DNA of 64,000 nucleotides from contig NZ_JAJEJV010000004.1 in the NCBI RefSeq assembly GCF_021390675.1, positions 620,001 to 684,000 on the forward strand. The letters are read 5' to 3'. This stretch comes from Dyella sp. 2HG41-7. GTDB lineage: Bacteria; Pseudomonadota; Gammaproteobacteria; Xanthomonadales; Rhodanobacteraceae. Below are positions 9,939 through 19,247 of this stretch, piece after piece (the stretch's first letter is position 1; every line of letters begins with the position of its first letter). The position numbers were made by a program, and so were the translations under genes. The notes under the pieces were generated by a model, which was given only the letters and a program-made list of their open reading frames with translations, was not told the origin of the DNA and did not search any database.

Positions 9939-10065
9939 CGCTCCCTCCCCTACGTGCAGTAGGGGAGGGCTGGGGGGGGAAGTCCATGGGCTCGCGCAGT
10001 ATCCATACTGCGCGGCAAGCACACGCAACCCCGCCCCAACCCTCCCCTGCAAACAGGGGAGGGAG
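9939..10065. repeat. 'CCCTCCCC' inverted-repeat element, copy 1
   Basis: Two oppositely oriented hairpins (CCCTCCCCTAC with its complement at the left, CCTCCCCTG with its complement at the right) flank a ~45-bp centre. Related copies occur at 29984, 34055, 43592, 48845, 52799 and 58812. Copy 1 sits between the M61 peptidase gene and the sigma-28-like promoter of the HDOD gene. Confidence 0.85.
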
Positions 10066-10073
10066 CGCCAGTG

Positions 10074-10100
10074 TTAAGGCCCAGCCCATCCTGCCGATAA
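10074..10100 (+). promoter_or_regulatory. sigma-28 (FliA) promoter before the HDOD gene
   Basis: TTAA, 15 bp, then GCCGATAA gives a perfect -10 element and the same -35 core (TTAA) as the fliC promoter in this window. It lies 37 bp before the HDOD start codon, which would place this gene in the late flagellar regulon. Prediction from sequence only. Confidence 0.7.
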
Positions 10101-10136
10101 CCATCCGTACGGGGACAACCTTCGGATCGGATAGAC

Positions 10137-11159
10137 ATGGCTGCCTTCTGGAAACGACTGTTTGCGCGCGAGGAACCGCCGAAAGAACGGCCGCGTTTCA
10201 GCGTGGTGCTGCCGTGGCCGGAAGAGTCGGCGCCGCAAGAGAAAGTCGCTGCGCTGAGCACCGCCGATATCCAGGACTGGTTCTATCGCCTGGTGCTCGG
10301 CATGCCCGGTTCCGATGTCGTCGACTGGCGTCCGCAGGAGCAGGTGATGCTCCGGCGCTTGGACGAGTTGTGTGGCGGCGACCGCTTCGATATCGCCAGC
10401 TTGCCGCGCTTGCCGGAAGTGTTGCCGCAACTCTTGCGCTTGCTTAAAAGCGAAAACTCCGACGGCATCAAGATCACCAAGCTGATCGGGCGCGATCCGG
10501 TGCTGGTCGGCGAAGTGATGCGAGTCAGCCGCAGCGCGCATTACCGCACGGCCCGACCGATCACCAGTTTGCAGCACGCCGTAGTGTTGCTGGGTCACGA
10601 TGGCCTGCGTCAGATGGTCACGCAACACGTGATGAAACCGATCTTGCAAGCCAGTGCGGGCATGCTCGGACATTCGGCGGGTCAGCGTTTGTGGGATCAC
10701 GCGGAACGCTGCGCGCATGCTTGCATGTATATGGCCAAGGGCCAGGGCGATTCGTTCGAAGCGTATCTCGCCGGCATGGTTTGCAATGCTGGCGTCGGCG
10801 CGATGGTGCGTGTGCTCGATCAAGAGGCGCCGCCCACGCTCGGCGTTTTCAGCCGCTCCTTCCTTAATGGTTACAGTCATCTGGCGAATCATCTGTCGCT
10901 GCGCGCTGCGCGGCACTGGGAGTTGCCGCCGAACGTCATCGAAGCCTTGCGCGAGCGTTTGGAAAACCGCGGCAAGCCGGTCGTTACCGAACTTGGCAAA
11001 GCCTTGCTCGCCGCCGATCACCTGGCGATGATCCAATTGCTGGCCGACAACCACGTGATCGATCGCGCGACCCCTCCTGCGCCGGAACGCGCGGACCGAT
11101 TGCCGGATATCCTGGTCGATCGCGCGCAACAGGATTTGCGTCGCGCATTTCGGCAGTGA
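10137..11159 (+). CDS. HDOD domain protein
   Basis: This 340-residue cytoplasmic protein carries an HDOD domain from about residue 90 to 290, recognisable by LPRLPEVLPQLLRLL, IGRDPVLVGEVMRVSRSA and AVVLLGHDGLRQMV. HDOD domains are relatives of HD phosphohydrolases that usually lack catalytic metal ligands and act as regulatory scaffolds in signalling, often with c-di-GMP or motility pathways. The first 85 residues are variable. The sigma-28-type promoter just upstream suggests expression together with flagellin. The gene faces the PAS-GGDEF-EAL gene with only 11 bp between the stop codons. Confidence 0.85.
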   Translation: MAAFWKRLFAREEPPKERPRFSVVLPWPEESAPQEKVAALSTADIQDWFYRLVLGMPGSDVVDWRPQEQVMLRRLDELCGGDRFDIASLPRLPEVLPQLLRLLKSENSDGIKITKLIGRDPVLVGEVMRVSRSAHYRTARPITSLQHAVVLLGHDGLRQMVTQHVMKPILQASAGMLGHSAGQRLWDHAERCAHACMYMAKGQGDSFEAYLAGMVCNAGVGAMVRVLDQEAPPTLGVFSRSFLNGYSHLANHLSLRAARHWELPPNVIEALRERLENRGKPVVTELGKALLAADHLAMIQLLADNHVIDRATPPAPERADRLPDILVDRAQQDLRRAFRQ

Positions 11160-11170
11160 TGCGTTAAACG

Positions 11171-13657
11171 TCAGCCGACGTTTACGATCAGCCGCTCCTG
11201 CAATTTCTCCGCCTTCATCGGCGCGCCGAACAAAAAGCCCTGCATCTGCGAGCAACCAGCTTCGCGCAGGAACGCACTCTGCGGTTCGGTCTCCACGCCT
11301 TCGGCGATCACGTCTTTATTGAGGCTGCGCGCCATCGCGATGATGGCGCTGGTGATCGCGGCAGTTTCCGCGTCTTGCGTGATATCGCGCACGAAAGCGC
11401 GGTCGATCTTCAGCGCATCGACCGGGAAATGTTTGAGATAGGAAAGGCTGCTGTAGCCCATGCCGAAATCGTCCAGCGACAAACGCACGCCGCGTTGGCG
11501 AATGCGACGCAACAGACGAATGGTGCCGTCGCCGCCGCTCATCATGGTGCGCTCGGTCAATTCCAGTTCCAGCAAATGCGGATCGAGTCCGGTTTCATTG
11601 AGAATGCTATCGAGCCGCTCGTAGAAACCGGCGTATTGGAATTGCAGCGGCGATACGTTTACCGATACCGGGATGGGATAGCCGTCGCGCTGCCAAGTGC
11701 GCGCCTGCATGCAGGCCTCGCGCAGCGCCCACGTGCCGATGGATACGATCAAACCGGTGTCTTCAGCGACCGGAATAAACTGATCCGGCGAAAACACTTC
11801 CTCGCCATTGCGATGCAGGCGCAATAACGCTTCAGCGCCCACGATGTGGTGCTGTTTCGCATCCACCTTGGGCTGATAGTGCAGCGAGAGTTCGCCGTGC
11901 GCGAGCGCATGACGAAGCACGTTTTCGATGCGCTGGCTCGCGGCCGAACGCTGGCTCATCTCCGGCGCGTAGAAACAATAGCCGTGACGACCTTGCGTCT
12001 TGACCTCGTACATCGCCGCGTCCGCGGCGCGCACCAGCGAATCGGGTTCGGTGCCGTCGCGCGGAAACATGCTGATGCCGATGCTTGCGCGAATATCCAG
12101 TTGCGGCAGATGCGAAATATGCGTCTGCGCGCAGGCATCGAGCAGCTTGCGCGCGAACGCGGCGGCGTCGTCCGCATCGTCCACGCGCGGCAGCAGCACC
12201 ACGAATTCGTCGCCGTTATGGCGGAACGCGATATCTTCGCTATCGCGCAGCGCGCTGCGAATCTGATGCGCCACCGCTTGCAACACTTGATCGCCGACGC
12301 CATGGCCCAGCGTATCGTTGACGCGGCGGAAATGATCCAAGTCGATATACAGCACCGCGCATTGACGATGCCGCTGCGTCGCCATCGCGGTGGCTTGTTC
12401 GATGCGCGCGTACAGCAGGCTGCGATTGGGTAGGCCGGTGAGCGTATCGTGCTGCGCCAGTTGAATCATCTTCAGCGCGAGCGTGCGGTTTTCGCTGATG
12501 TCGTGACACACCAGCACGCCGCCGGTGACGTTGCCGGTGTGATCGTGAATCAGCGCGGCGGAGGTTTCGATCGGCGTTTCGAAACCGTTGCGATGTAGCA
12601 GTATCGCCCTGCCGCTGAAATCCACGATGGCGTTGCGGCGCAGCGCCTGACGCAAGGGATTATCCAGCGGTTGCCGATTGTTGATATCGCGCAGGCGAAA
12701 CACATCGTCGAGCGCGCTGCCCTTGGCTTCCGCGTTGGACCAGCCGGTCATCGCTTCCGCGATGGGATTCAGCGAGGTGATCGTCAGGTTGATATCGGTG
12801 GTGATCACCGCATCGCCGATCGAATTCAAGGTGACTTCGGCGAGTTGGCGTTCGCGAAACAGCGCTTCTTCGTATTGCTTGCGCTTGGTGATGTCCTGCA
12901 CCTGGCTCACGACGTAGTTGAGCTGGCCGGCATCGTTGCGCACCTGCGACACGGCGAGCAGCACGTGCACGACATGGCCGTCGCGATGGACGTAACGCTT
13001 TTCGGTATGAAAGGCTTCGCGCCTGCCGCTGGTGATCTGCGAAGCGAACGCTTCGCTGACGGCCACATCATCCGGATGCGTCACGTCGCGCCAGGTCATC
13101 GCGCGCATCTGCGCTTCCGTGTAGCCGAGCATCGCGCACAGCGCTTCGTTCACGCGTTGATAGCGGCCGTCGGGAAGGATCAGCGCCATGCCGACCGCGG
13201 CGTGTTGAAAGGCTTGCGAAAAGCGTTGTTCGCTTTCGCGCAACTGTTCTTCGAGCGCGTGCCGTTCGGTGATATCGGTGAAGACTGTGAGCACGCCGCG
13301 CAACTGACCGTTCGTATCGCGATCCGGCGTGAAGCTGCCGTGCACGTAACGACGCTGAGGGCGATTGAAGAGCTCGCCTTCATACGTGGAAGCCTGTCCA
13401 CCCAGCGCCTGCAACAACGCTGCGCGAACGCGCAAATAACTTTCCGGATCGAGCGCTTCGCTGACCAGCTTGCCCATGATGTCGTTGGGATCGATATCAA
13501 ACCAGCGCCGATGAGCCTCGTTGGCGAAGACGAAGCGTTCCTGCGTATCGATATACGTCATCAGCGCCGGAACGCTCTGCACCACATGCGCAAGCAGGTT
13601 CTTCCCGGAATTCGGGGACAGCGTATCGTCTTCGACGGAGCGCGTTACCTTGGCCAT
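11171..13657 (-). CDS. PAS-PAS-PAS-GGDEF-EAL c-di-GMP signalling protein
   Basis: This 828-residue cytoplasmic protein has three PAS domains (about residues 15-130, 140-260 and 265-385), then a GGDEF domain (about 395-555) and an EAL domain (about 565-815). The GGDEF signature reads NGDEF (RHNGDEFVVLL), so its first Gly is replaced and cyclase activity is doubtful. The EAL domain keeps EALLR, LDDFGMGYSSL and IAEGVE, so it is probably an active c-di-GMP phosphodiesterase tuned by the PAS sensors. No membrane segments are present. The ATG at 13657 is chosen; an in-frame TTG five codons upstream is the alternative. Confidence 0.92.
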   Translation of the reverse strand: MAKVTRSVEDDTLSPNSGKNLLAHVVQSVPALMTYIDTQERFVFANEAHRRWFDIDPNDIMGKLVSEALDPESYLRVRAALLQALGGQASTYEGELFNRPQRRYVHGSFTPDRDTNGQLRGVLTVFTDITERHALEEQLRESEQRFSQAFQHAAVGMALILPDGRYQRVNEALCAMLGYTEAQMRAMTWRDVTHPDDVAVSEAFASQITSGRREAFHTEKRYVHRDGHVVHVLLAVSQVRNDAGQLNYVVSQVQDITKRKQYEEALFRERQLAEVTLNSIGDAVITTDINLTITSLNPIAEAMTGWSNAEAKGSALDDVFRLRDINNRQPLDNPLRQALRRNAIVDFSGRAILLHRNGFETPIETSAALIHDHTGNVTGGVLVCHDISENRTLALKMIQLAQHDTLTGLPNRSLLYARIEQATAMATQRHRQCAVLYIDLDHFRRVNDTLGHGVGDQVLQAVAHQIRSALRDSEDIAFRHNGDEFVVLLPRVDDADDAAAFARKLLDACAQTHISHLPQLDIRASIGISMFPRDGTEPDSLVRAADAAMYEVKTQGRHGYCFYAPEMSQRSAASQRIENVLRHALAHGELSLHYQPKVDAKQHHIVGAEALLRLHRNGEEVFSPDQFIPVAEDTGLIVSIGTWALREACMQARTWQRDGYPIPVSVNVSPLQFQYAGFYERLDSILNETGLDPHLLELELTERTMMSGGDGTIRLLRRIRQRGVRLSLDDFGMGYSSLSYLKHFPVDALKIDRAFVRDITQDAETAAITSAIIAMARSLNKDVIAEGVETEPQSAFLREAGCSQMQGFLFGAPMKAEKLQERLIVNVG

Positions 13658-13780
13658 ACGGTTCCGGTTCAACCGCGTATCGACACATCATGCGCCGGGC
13701 GGTGTCGCGATTGCACCATGTTTTTGACCATACGCGCCATACATCGGCTTATCCAAAACGACGCGAAATGCGCGGTCAGC

Positions 13781-14923
13781 TCAGTGCAAGGCCGTGTCCG
13801 GTGCGGCGAGCAGGCCATTTTCGTCCAGCTGAATGCGACCGAGCGCATGCAGATCGCTGGCTGTGCCGAAACGGTCCGCCAACGTGGCGATAAGTTGACC
13901 AAGCGCAGCCGGTTGCAGGGGATAACCGTGGGCCAGGATGCGGGCGCGACCCCCCGATCCGCGCTGAGCGACCGTTACGGCGACCACACCCAATCCGGCG
14001 GCCTCGTGCGCGAACAACGTTGGGGCGTCATAGCCGGCATCCGTATCAGCCAGGATTTCGGCCAACCATCCGTCACCGTGCAGATACTGCGTGGACGCAA
14101 CGCCATCCAGCTGCAGCGGAATGCCATGCGCCTGCAGCAAGGCCGCGTATTGGCGCAATTCGAATACCGCGCCGGCAAATGCGTGACCGCGCTCGGACAT
14201 ATCTATGGATTGTTCGCCCAACCACTGCGCCGGCGACTGCATCCACGCTTTGCCGTCGGCATAGCGCAGCGCAAGGCCGCGTGCGCTCAGTGCGGTTTCG
14301 GGCTGATAGGGCGTGAGCATCGCCGCTTCCAGCAACTGCCATAACGGGGCCAGATTGACGTGTTCGTACTGCACGCAAGTCAGCGCGAGCAGATCGTTGC
14401 GGCTGAGGTAACGCGCGTGCTCCAGCCGTACACCGAAATGGCGCATCAACCAGTCCGCGGTCTGCGCGCCGGCTTCGCCGCGACCGACCAATTCCACTTC
14501 CAGACGTTCGGACAAGGCGTCGGCGATGTCCTCGTTCGCAAGCACACTCAAGGGAAGCAAGCGCATCGGGCCATCGGCGTACGCCGGGTCCGGCTCCAGC
14601 GGCTGGGCCGGCATGCGGCCTTCGTGATGGCCGAACGCCACCACATTTTCCAGCTGGCCGCGCGGAACCCTTCTGGCTAGCTCATCCAGCGTCGCCCACA
14701 CGGGAAAACCGGGGCGCAGCAACTCCACCGCATCGAACGCGGCGCCACCCAGGGTCAATCGGGCCTGCGCAACCTCCGGAACCAGCGCATGCAGATCCTC
14801 CGCCACCAGCGCCGCCAATTCGGCGGCTTCGTCGCGGCTCAGGCTCCATCGCTGCGGATGTTCGCCGGCGGACAGTTCCAGGGCCAAAACGGCGGGCAGG
14901 GCTTGCAGCGAACCGGATTCCAC
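13781..14923 (-). CDS. conserved hypothetical protein, 380 aa
   Basis: I do not recognise this 380-residue protein. It is soluble, acidic and Leu/Ala-rich, with no signal peptide, membrane helix or catalytic motif that I can name. Codon use matches the surrounding core genes and the frame is clean for its whole length, so it is a real gene. It lies upstream of the PAS-GGDEF-EAL gene on the same strand (123 bp apart) and is divergent from the thiolase gene. Confidence 0.7.
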   Translation of the reverse strand: MESGSLQALPAVLALELSAGEHPQRWSLSRDEAAELAALVAEDLHALVPEVAQARLTLGGAAFDAVELLRPGFPVWATLDELARRVPRGQLENVVAFGHHEGRMPAQPLEPDPAYADGPMRLLPLSVLANEDIADALSERLEVELVGRGEAGAQTADWLMRHFGVRLEHARYLSRNDLLALTCVQYEHVNLAPLWQLLEAAMLTPYQPETALSARGLALRYADGKAWMQSPAQWLGEQSIDMSERGHAFAGAVFELRQYAALLQAHGIPLQLDGVASTQYLHGDGWLAEILADTDAGYDAPTLFAHEAAGLGVVAVTVAQRGSGGRARILAHGYPLQPAALGQLIATLADRFGTASDLHALGRIQLDENGLLAAPDTALH

Positions 14924-15048
14924 GCGGGTACACCATTTATAAAGCGGGTCGTAATTCTAACATTCGTTAAGTGGCCGAGAATTTGGGCTTTCGCCGGGGG
15001 TCTGGGCGGGTTAGCCTTGCTGAACTGGTATTTGGATCAAGTCTTTTT

Positions 15049-16335
15049 ATGGAAAACACGCAGCAGCGCGTTGGCGTCATCGGCGGTGTACGCATCCCGT
15101 TTTGTCGCAACAACACTGCCTATGCGGACGTCGGCAACTTCGGCATGTCGGTGAAGGTGCTCGGTGCGCTGGTCGAGCGCTTCGGGCTGCACGGCGTGGA
15201 GTTGGGCGAAGTGGCCATGGGGGCGGTGATCAAGCATTCCTCCGAGTGGAACCTGGCCCGCGAAGCCTTGCTCAGCTCCGGCCTGGCCCCGACCACCCCC
15301 GGCATCACCACCGCGCGCGCCTGCGGCACCTCGCTGGACAACGCCATCATCGTCGCCAACAAGATCGCCGTCGGGCAGATCGAGGCGGGCATTGCCGGCG
15401 GCTCGGATACCACCAGCGACGTGCCGATCGTCTACAGCCAGCGTTTGCGCAAACGTCTGTTGGCGGTCAATCGCGCCAAGACGCCGATGGAAAAACTGAA
15501 AACCGCCGCTCGCGGTTTTTCTTTCAGCGAATTGAAACCCTCGTTTCCCGGCGTGGCCGAGCCACGCACCGGCATGTCGATGGGCGATCACTGCGAAAAG
15601 ATGGCGCGCGAATGGCACGTCGGTCGCGAAGACCAGGATCGCATCGCGCTGGAAAGCCATCGCAAGCTTGCAGCCGCCTACGACGCGGGTTTCTTCGATG
15701 ATCTGGTCGTACCGTTTCGCGGCATCAAGCGCGACGGTTTTCTGCGCGCCGACAGCACGATGGAAAAACTCGCCGCGTTGAAGCCGGCGTTCGACAAAAC
15801 GTCCGGCATGGGCACGCTCACCGCCGGCAATTCAACGGGTCTATCCGACGGCGCCGCGGCGGTGTTGCTGGGCAGCGATGCGTGGGCGGCCAAGCGCGGC
15901 CTGAAAATCCAGGCGTATCTGCGCGATGCGGAAGTCGCCGCGGTGGATTTCGTGCACGGCGAAGGCTTGTTGATGGCGCCGACCATCGCTGTGCCGCGCA
16001 TGCTGGCGCGGCATGGACTTACGCTGCAGGATTTCGATTTCTACGAAATCCACGAAGCGTTCGCGGCGCAAGTGCTATGCACCTTGCGTGCATGGGAATC
16101 GGCCGACTACTGCAAACATCGCCTGGGTCTGGATGCGCCGTTCGGCAGCATCGATCCGGCCAAGCTCAACGTGCACGGTTCCAGTCTCGCCGTGGGGCAT
16201 CCGTTTGCCGCCACCGGCGCGCGCATCATCGCCACGCTGGCAAAGATGCTGGAACAGAAAGGCTCGGGGCGCGGTTTGATTTCCATCTGCACCGCGGGCG
16301 GCATGGGCGTAACGGCGATTCTGGAAAGGCCGTAG
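15049..16335 (+). CDS. acetyl-CoA C-acyltransferase (thiolase)
   Basis: This 428-residue thiolase should catalyse reversible cleavage of 3-ketoacyl-CoA in fatty acid beta-oxidation. The catalytic residues are in place: the acyl-accepting Cys at residue 92 (TTARACGTSLD), His 384 in GHPFAATGAR, and Cys 414 in CTAGGMGVTA. The length and the N-terminal RVGVIGGVRIPF resemble FadI-type thiolases (the beta subunit of the anaerobic trifunctional enzyme), but no fadJ partner is next to it. The ATG at 15049 matches the family's N-terminus; longer in-frame starts upstream lack support. A TonB-like gene follows 5 bp downstream. Confidence 0.9.
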   Translation: MENTQQRVGVIGGVRIPFCRNNTAYADVGNFGMSVKVLGALVERFGLHGVELGEVAMGAVIKHSSEWNLAREALLSSGLAPTTPGITTARACGTSLDNAIIVANKIAVGQIEAGIAGGSDTTSDVPIVYSQRLRKRLLAVNRAKTPMEKLKTAARGFSFSELKPSFPGVAEPRTGMSMGDHCEKMAREWHVGREDQDRIALESHRKLAAAYDAGFFDDLVVPFRGIKRDGFLRADSTMEKLAALKPAFDKTSGMGTLTAGNSTGLSDGAAAVLLGSDAWAAKRGLKIQAYLRDAEVAAVDFVHGEGLLMAPTIAVPRMLARHGLTLQDFDFYEIHEAFAAQVLCTLRAWESADYCKHRLGLDAPFGSIDPAKLNVHGSSLAVGHPFAATGARIIATLAKMLEQKGSGRGLISICTAGGMGVTAILERP

Positions 16336-16340
16336 CCGTC

Positions 16341-16859
16341 ATGCCGAAGTTACGCGTCACCGCGACGTTGAGTTTGCTTACGCTGGCGATCGGTACGGCC
16401 GGCACCGCGTGGCTGACCGAACTCACCGAAGGACGCGCGGACGCGCCGGCCGTGGGCCATCGCGTCGCGCATGCGCTGGCGGTGCATCGTCATCACGAAC
16501 ATACGATCAAGCGGCCTGTCGTGGTGCAGCGACAACACTATGCGTCCGCCATCGCCTCGGCGACGCCAGCAGCTCCGGCGAACGCCGACGACACACTGGT
16601 TCCGATTTCCACGCCGACGACGTCGTTACCGGGCGGAAGCTCGGAAGATCACGCCACCGGCAATGTCGTGTTGCATCTGGTCGTCGACGGGCAGGGCGAT
16701 GTGACGCAGGCATCGATCGCGCAATCCAGCGGCGATCATGTGCTCGATGCCAATGCGATGGAGATCGCGCGGCATTGGCGGTTTGCGGTGCCGATGAATC
16801 ATCCGCAAGGCGTGAGCGGAGACTTGACGTTGCGGTTTACGGGGCAGTCGGCGTCGTAG
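16341..16859 (+). CDS. TonB C-terminal domain protein
   Basis: This 172-residue protein has a single N-terminal hydrophobic anchor or uncleaved signal (residues 5-25), a His- and Pro-containing linker, and a TonB-like C-terminal domain (about 105-170) with VVLHLVVDGQGDVTQASIAQSSGDHVLDANAMEIARHWRF. It could transmit energy to outer-membrane transporters, but ExbB/ExbD partners are absent nearby, and many short TonB-C proteins have other roles. It starts 5 bp after the thiolase stop codon and is probably co-transcribed with it. Its 3' end is followed by a long-hairpin repeat. Confidence 0.72.
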   Translation: MPKLRVTATLSLLTLAIGTAGTAWLTELTEGRADAPAVGHRVAHALAVHRHHEHTIKRPVVVQRQHYASAIASATPAAPANADDTLVPISTPTTSLPGGSSEDHATGNVVLHLVVDGQGDVTQASIAQSSGDHVLDANAMEIARHWRFAVPMNHPQGVSGDLTLRFTGQSAS

Positions 16860-16907
16860 GCGCGGATTTAATAGCGGTAATCGCTGTGAACGTCACACCC
16901 ACCGATC

Positions 16908-17028
16908 GTCATTCCGGCGAAGGCCGGAATCCAATACAAACTCGTTGTGCGCAGCACTCAACATAAAAAATGTTCGGTGTGCTTCGCACAGCGTATTTAG
17001 ACTGGATTCCGGCCTTCGCCGGAATGAC
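16908..17028. repeat. 121-bp long-hairpin repeat, copy 1
   Basis: The ends GTCATTCCGGCGAAGGCCGG and its complement frame a ~70-bp partly self-complementary centre. Copies 2 and 3 are at 20019-20139 and 41717-41830. This copy lies between two convergent genes, where a large RNA hairpin could help end both transcripts. Confidence 0.9.
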
Positions 17029-17080
17029 GACATACTTCGAATTAGCTTCGATGTTAGCGATGCACCAACGGCACGTCGCT

Positions 17081-18367
17081 TCAATGCGTACGCTGCTCCG
17101 CAAACGAGTAAACCTGATCGGCCCACTGCGTTGCTTCGAAATACGCGCCCGCCATCTTGCGAATGTTTTGCGGCTGCATCTGCAGCTGCTGCAGATTGCC
17201 GTTCTCCCACGTGGTGACCTGGCCGAGCAATGGCGCGAACGGTCCGCGGTCTTCCACCAGGGCTTGGCGAATTTCCGGCGCGAGCGGCAGATGGCTCAGC
17301 ACGAATTCCATCGGTGCGCACAACAGCGTGTCGAGCAACGAGAGCAAACCGGCCATAAAGGCCATTTCCTGCTGTTCGGTCGGCATGCCTTGCGCCAGTT
17401 TCTCGCACATATGCGCGCGAATCAGCGCGGTGCGAAGCAGCTCCGGCGGACGATCGTCCATGCTGCTCAGCGCCATCGTGTTAATCCAGTTGCGCAGCCG
17501 CGCGACACCGAAAAAGATGGCGGCTTGCTGGATCGATTTCAGTTGTCGGGGCAACGCGAAGTAGGCGGAATTTACGCAACCCAAGAGTTTGTAGCTAAGT
17601 ACCGCGTCGTCACGAATGATTTCGCCCAATTCCACCGGACCGGCGTGCTGTTCCTGCAAGGCGCTCATCAGGCGCAGCAGGCTCAGACGATTGGGCGTAA
17701 GCACCGGCACTTCGATCTGTTGCGGGACCAGCAAGTAGCGACCCTGGATCGCCTGGAACGGCAGATTCTTGCAGCGCCCGTAGGTGAGGTGATCGTCGAC
17801 ATTGTTTGCGATCACGCCAAGTCCACGCTCGAACAATTGTTTGCAACGCGTCGCCAGCGTGTCGGCGTCGAGTTTCTTCGCGTCGATGCGCACGTAACTG
17901 GCTAAGCGAAGCAGCGGTTCCAACGAACCGTGCGGCTGGATGGAGCTGGGATCGATATCGCCCAGATCGAGCAGCAACGCGCAATTGCGCAGCGACAGTT
18001 GCTGCAGACGTTGCAGCACGGCCGTATCGCGCACGTGGATCGGATCGATGATCACGCCCAGGCGCGGCGTGTGCGCCAGGATATCGGTTTGTTCCAGCAG
18101 CAGCTGGCGCGGCAGGCGCATAAAGGCGCGGTTGCCGCGCACCAGTCGCGTGATCGCGCCATCGGTAATGCCGGAAAGTACGCCGCCCGTCAGCGTGGTG
18201 TCGGCGTCGGTGCCTGCGCCCTGGCGGTAGAACACCAATTCGTAGGCGAAGAGTTCTTCGTCGCGATCGAGCATCGGATTGCGCACGACCGGAAGCAGCA
18301 TGTCACTGAGTGGAGAGCCTTCCTTGCTCGATGGCGTTGTCGCGGAAGCAGCTGTACTCGTCGTCAT
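17081..18367 (-). CDS. EAL/HDOD domain protein of the flagellar locus
   Basis: This 428-residue cytoplasmic protein combines an N-terminal EAL-related domain (about residues 30-220) with a C-terminal HDOD domain (about 225-420), the YuxH-like architecture. The EAL catalytic motif is lost: the usual EALLR position reads YELVFYR, so it is unlikely to hydrolyse c-di-GMP and more likely binds partners or nucleotide. The HDOD part shows LMSALQEQHAGPVELGEIIRDDAVLSYKLLGCVNSAYF. It follows flgM and flgN on the same strand (77-bp gap), so it may belong to their transcript and tune motility. The start ATG at 18367 is preferred over an in-frame TTG ten codons upstream. Confidence 0.85.
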   Translation of the reverse strand: MTTSTAASATTPSSKEGSPLSDMLLPVVRNPMLDRDEELFAYELVFYRQGAGTDADTTLTGGVLSGITDGAITRLVRGNRAFMRLPRQLLLEQTDILAHTPRLGVIIDPIHVRDTAVLQRLQQLSLRNCALLLDLGDIDPSSIQPHGSLEPLLRLASYVRIDAKKLDADTLATRCKQLFERGLGVIANNVDDHLTYGRCKNLPFQAIQGRYLLVPQQIEVPVLTPNRLSLLRLMSALQEQHAGPVELGEIIRDDAVLSYKLLGCVNSAYFALPRQLKSIQQAAIFFGVARLRNWINTMALSSMDDRPPELLRTALIRAHMCEKLAQGMPTEQQEMAFMAGLLSLLDTLLCAPMEFVLSHLPLAPEIRQALVEDRGPFAPLLGQVTTWENGNLQQLQMQPQNIRKMAGAYFEATQWADQVYSFAEQRTH

Positions 18368-18444
18368 GTTAGCGATACCGAACGTGAGGTGAAGCAAGTG
18401 CTACGAATCGAGCACCTCGACCGCGGTGCCCGGGGAGTTTCTTT

Positions 18445-18891
18445 TTATGCTTGGGCGAGCTGCACAGAGCGGTGGTTGTCGTGCAACGCGCCGTTTTGCC
18501 CGTACGTTCCGTTCGGCGCATCGGTGCCGGTGAGTACGGACAGCGCACGCCTTACCTGCGCCAGTCGTTGTCCCACCAGCGCACCGTTGCGCAGGTTTTT
18601 ATCGCGACAGGTCGACAACGATTTGAGCAGTTCGCGCCATTGTGGATCGACTTGTTGCGCGGCTTCGGCAGAGGTGCTGCTCAGGTGCAGACGTTCCACA
18701 TCCAGCTGCTCGAGTCGGCGCATCAGCATCTGCTTGGCTTCACCCGCGCGATTGAGCGCTTTGGCGTCGGCGCAATTAAGCGCTTCGTGCTCCTCGTCCA
18801 GGACGTGGATGAGCTGCGTGGTGGTCGCGCTCATCTCGTCCAGAACGGTGCGCAACGCGACACCGAGTTCGGCCTGCAGATTCGGGCTCAT
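18445..18891 (-). CDS. flgN: flagellar export chaperone FlgN
   Basis: This 148-residue, mostly helical protein is FlgN, the chaperone that delivers the hook-filament junction proteins FlgK and FlgL to the export gate. Identification rests on its size, its position directly after flgM (6-bp gap) and a FlgN-type helical pattern (LHVLDEEHEAL... at about 28-40, then long charged helices). No transmembrane or enzymatic motif is present. It should be co-transcribed with flgM from the sigma-28 promoter at 19248-19274. Confidence 0.85.
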   Translation of the reverse strand: MSPNLQAELGVALRTVLDEMSATTTQLIHVLDEEHEALNCADAKALNRAGEAKQMLMRRLEQLDVERLHLSSTSAEAAQQVDPQWRELLKSLSTCRDKNLRNGALVGQRLAQVRRALSVLTGTDAPNGTYGQNGALHDNHRSVQLAQA

Positions 18892-18897
18892 ACGTGC

Positions 18898-19209
18898 TTA
18901 CTTCTTGCCGCCGATCTGGTTTTCGAGGGAGGTCAGCTTGCTGGCGATCGCGTTCGGGTCGACCTTGTACGTGCCGGCAGCCAGCGATTGCTTGATCTGC
19001 TCGACGCGGGCGGTGTCGACCGGAGCGTCGGTGCTGCTCGCCTGATGAAGGGCGCGCGCCGAGTCGGTCAGCTGGACGCTGTCGTTCGCCTGCGGCGCCG
19101 AAGTGCTGGCGGCAGACGTGGTCGACGCGGCCTGGCCGGCGCTGTTGTCGGCGCTGGTGGTCGCAAGCGGCAGCTGCGGTAAACCGTTGGACGAAATGGT
19201 TGTATTCAT
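18898..19209 (-). CDS. flgM: anti-sigma-28 factor FlgM
   Basis: This 103-residue protein is FlgM, which holds sigma-28 (FliA) inactive until it is exported through the completed hook. The N-terminal half is Ser/Thr/Ala-rich and disordered. The C-terminal helices bind sigma and carry the family pattern VQLTDSARAL and VDTARVEQIKQSLAAGTYKVDPNAIASKL. The start at 19209 (MNTTISS) is chosen because the in-frame extension to 19242 would overlap the promoter region. A textbook sigma-28 promoter lies upstream, giving feedback control. Confidence 0.93.
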   Translation of the reverse strand: MNTTISSNGLPQLPLATTSADNSAGQAASTTSAASTSAPQANDSVQLTDSARALHQASSTDAPVDTARVEQIKQSLAAGTYKVDPNAIASKLTSLENQIGGKK

Positions 19210-19247
19210 GGCTTCTAGTGGTCTCTCAATAAACCCCTGCATGATGG

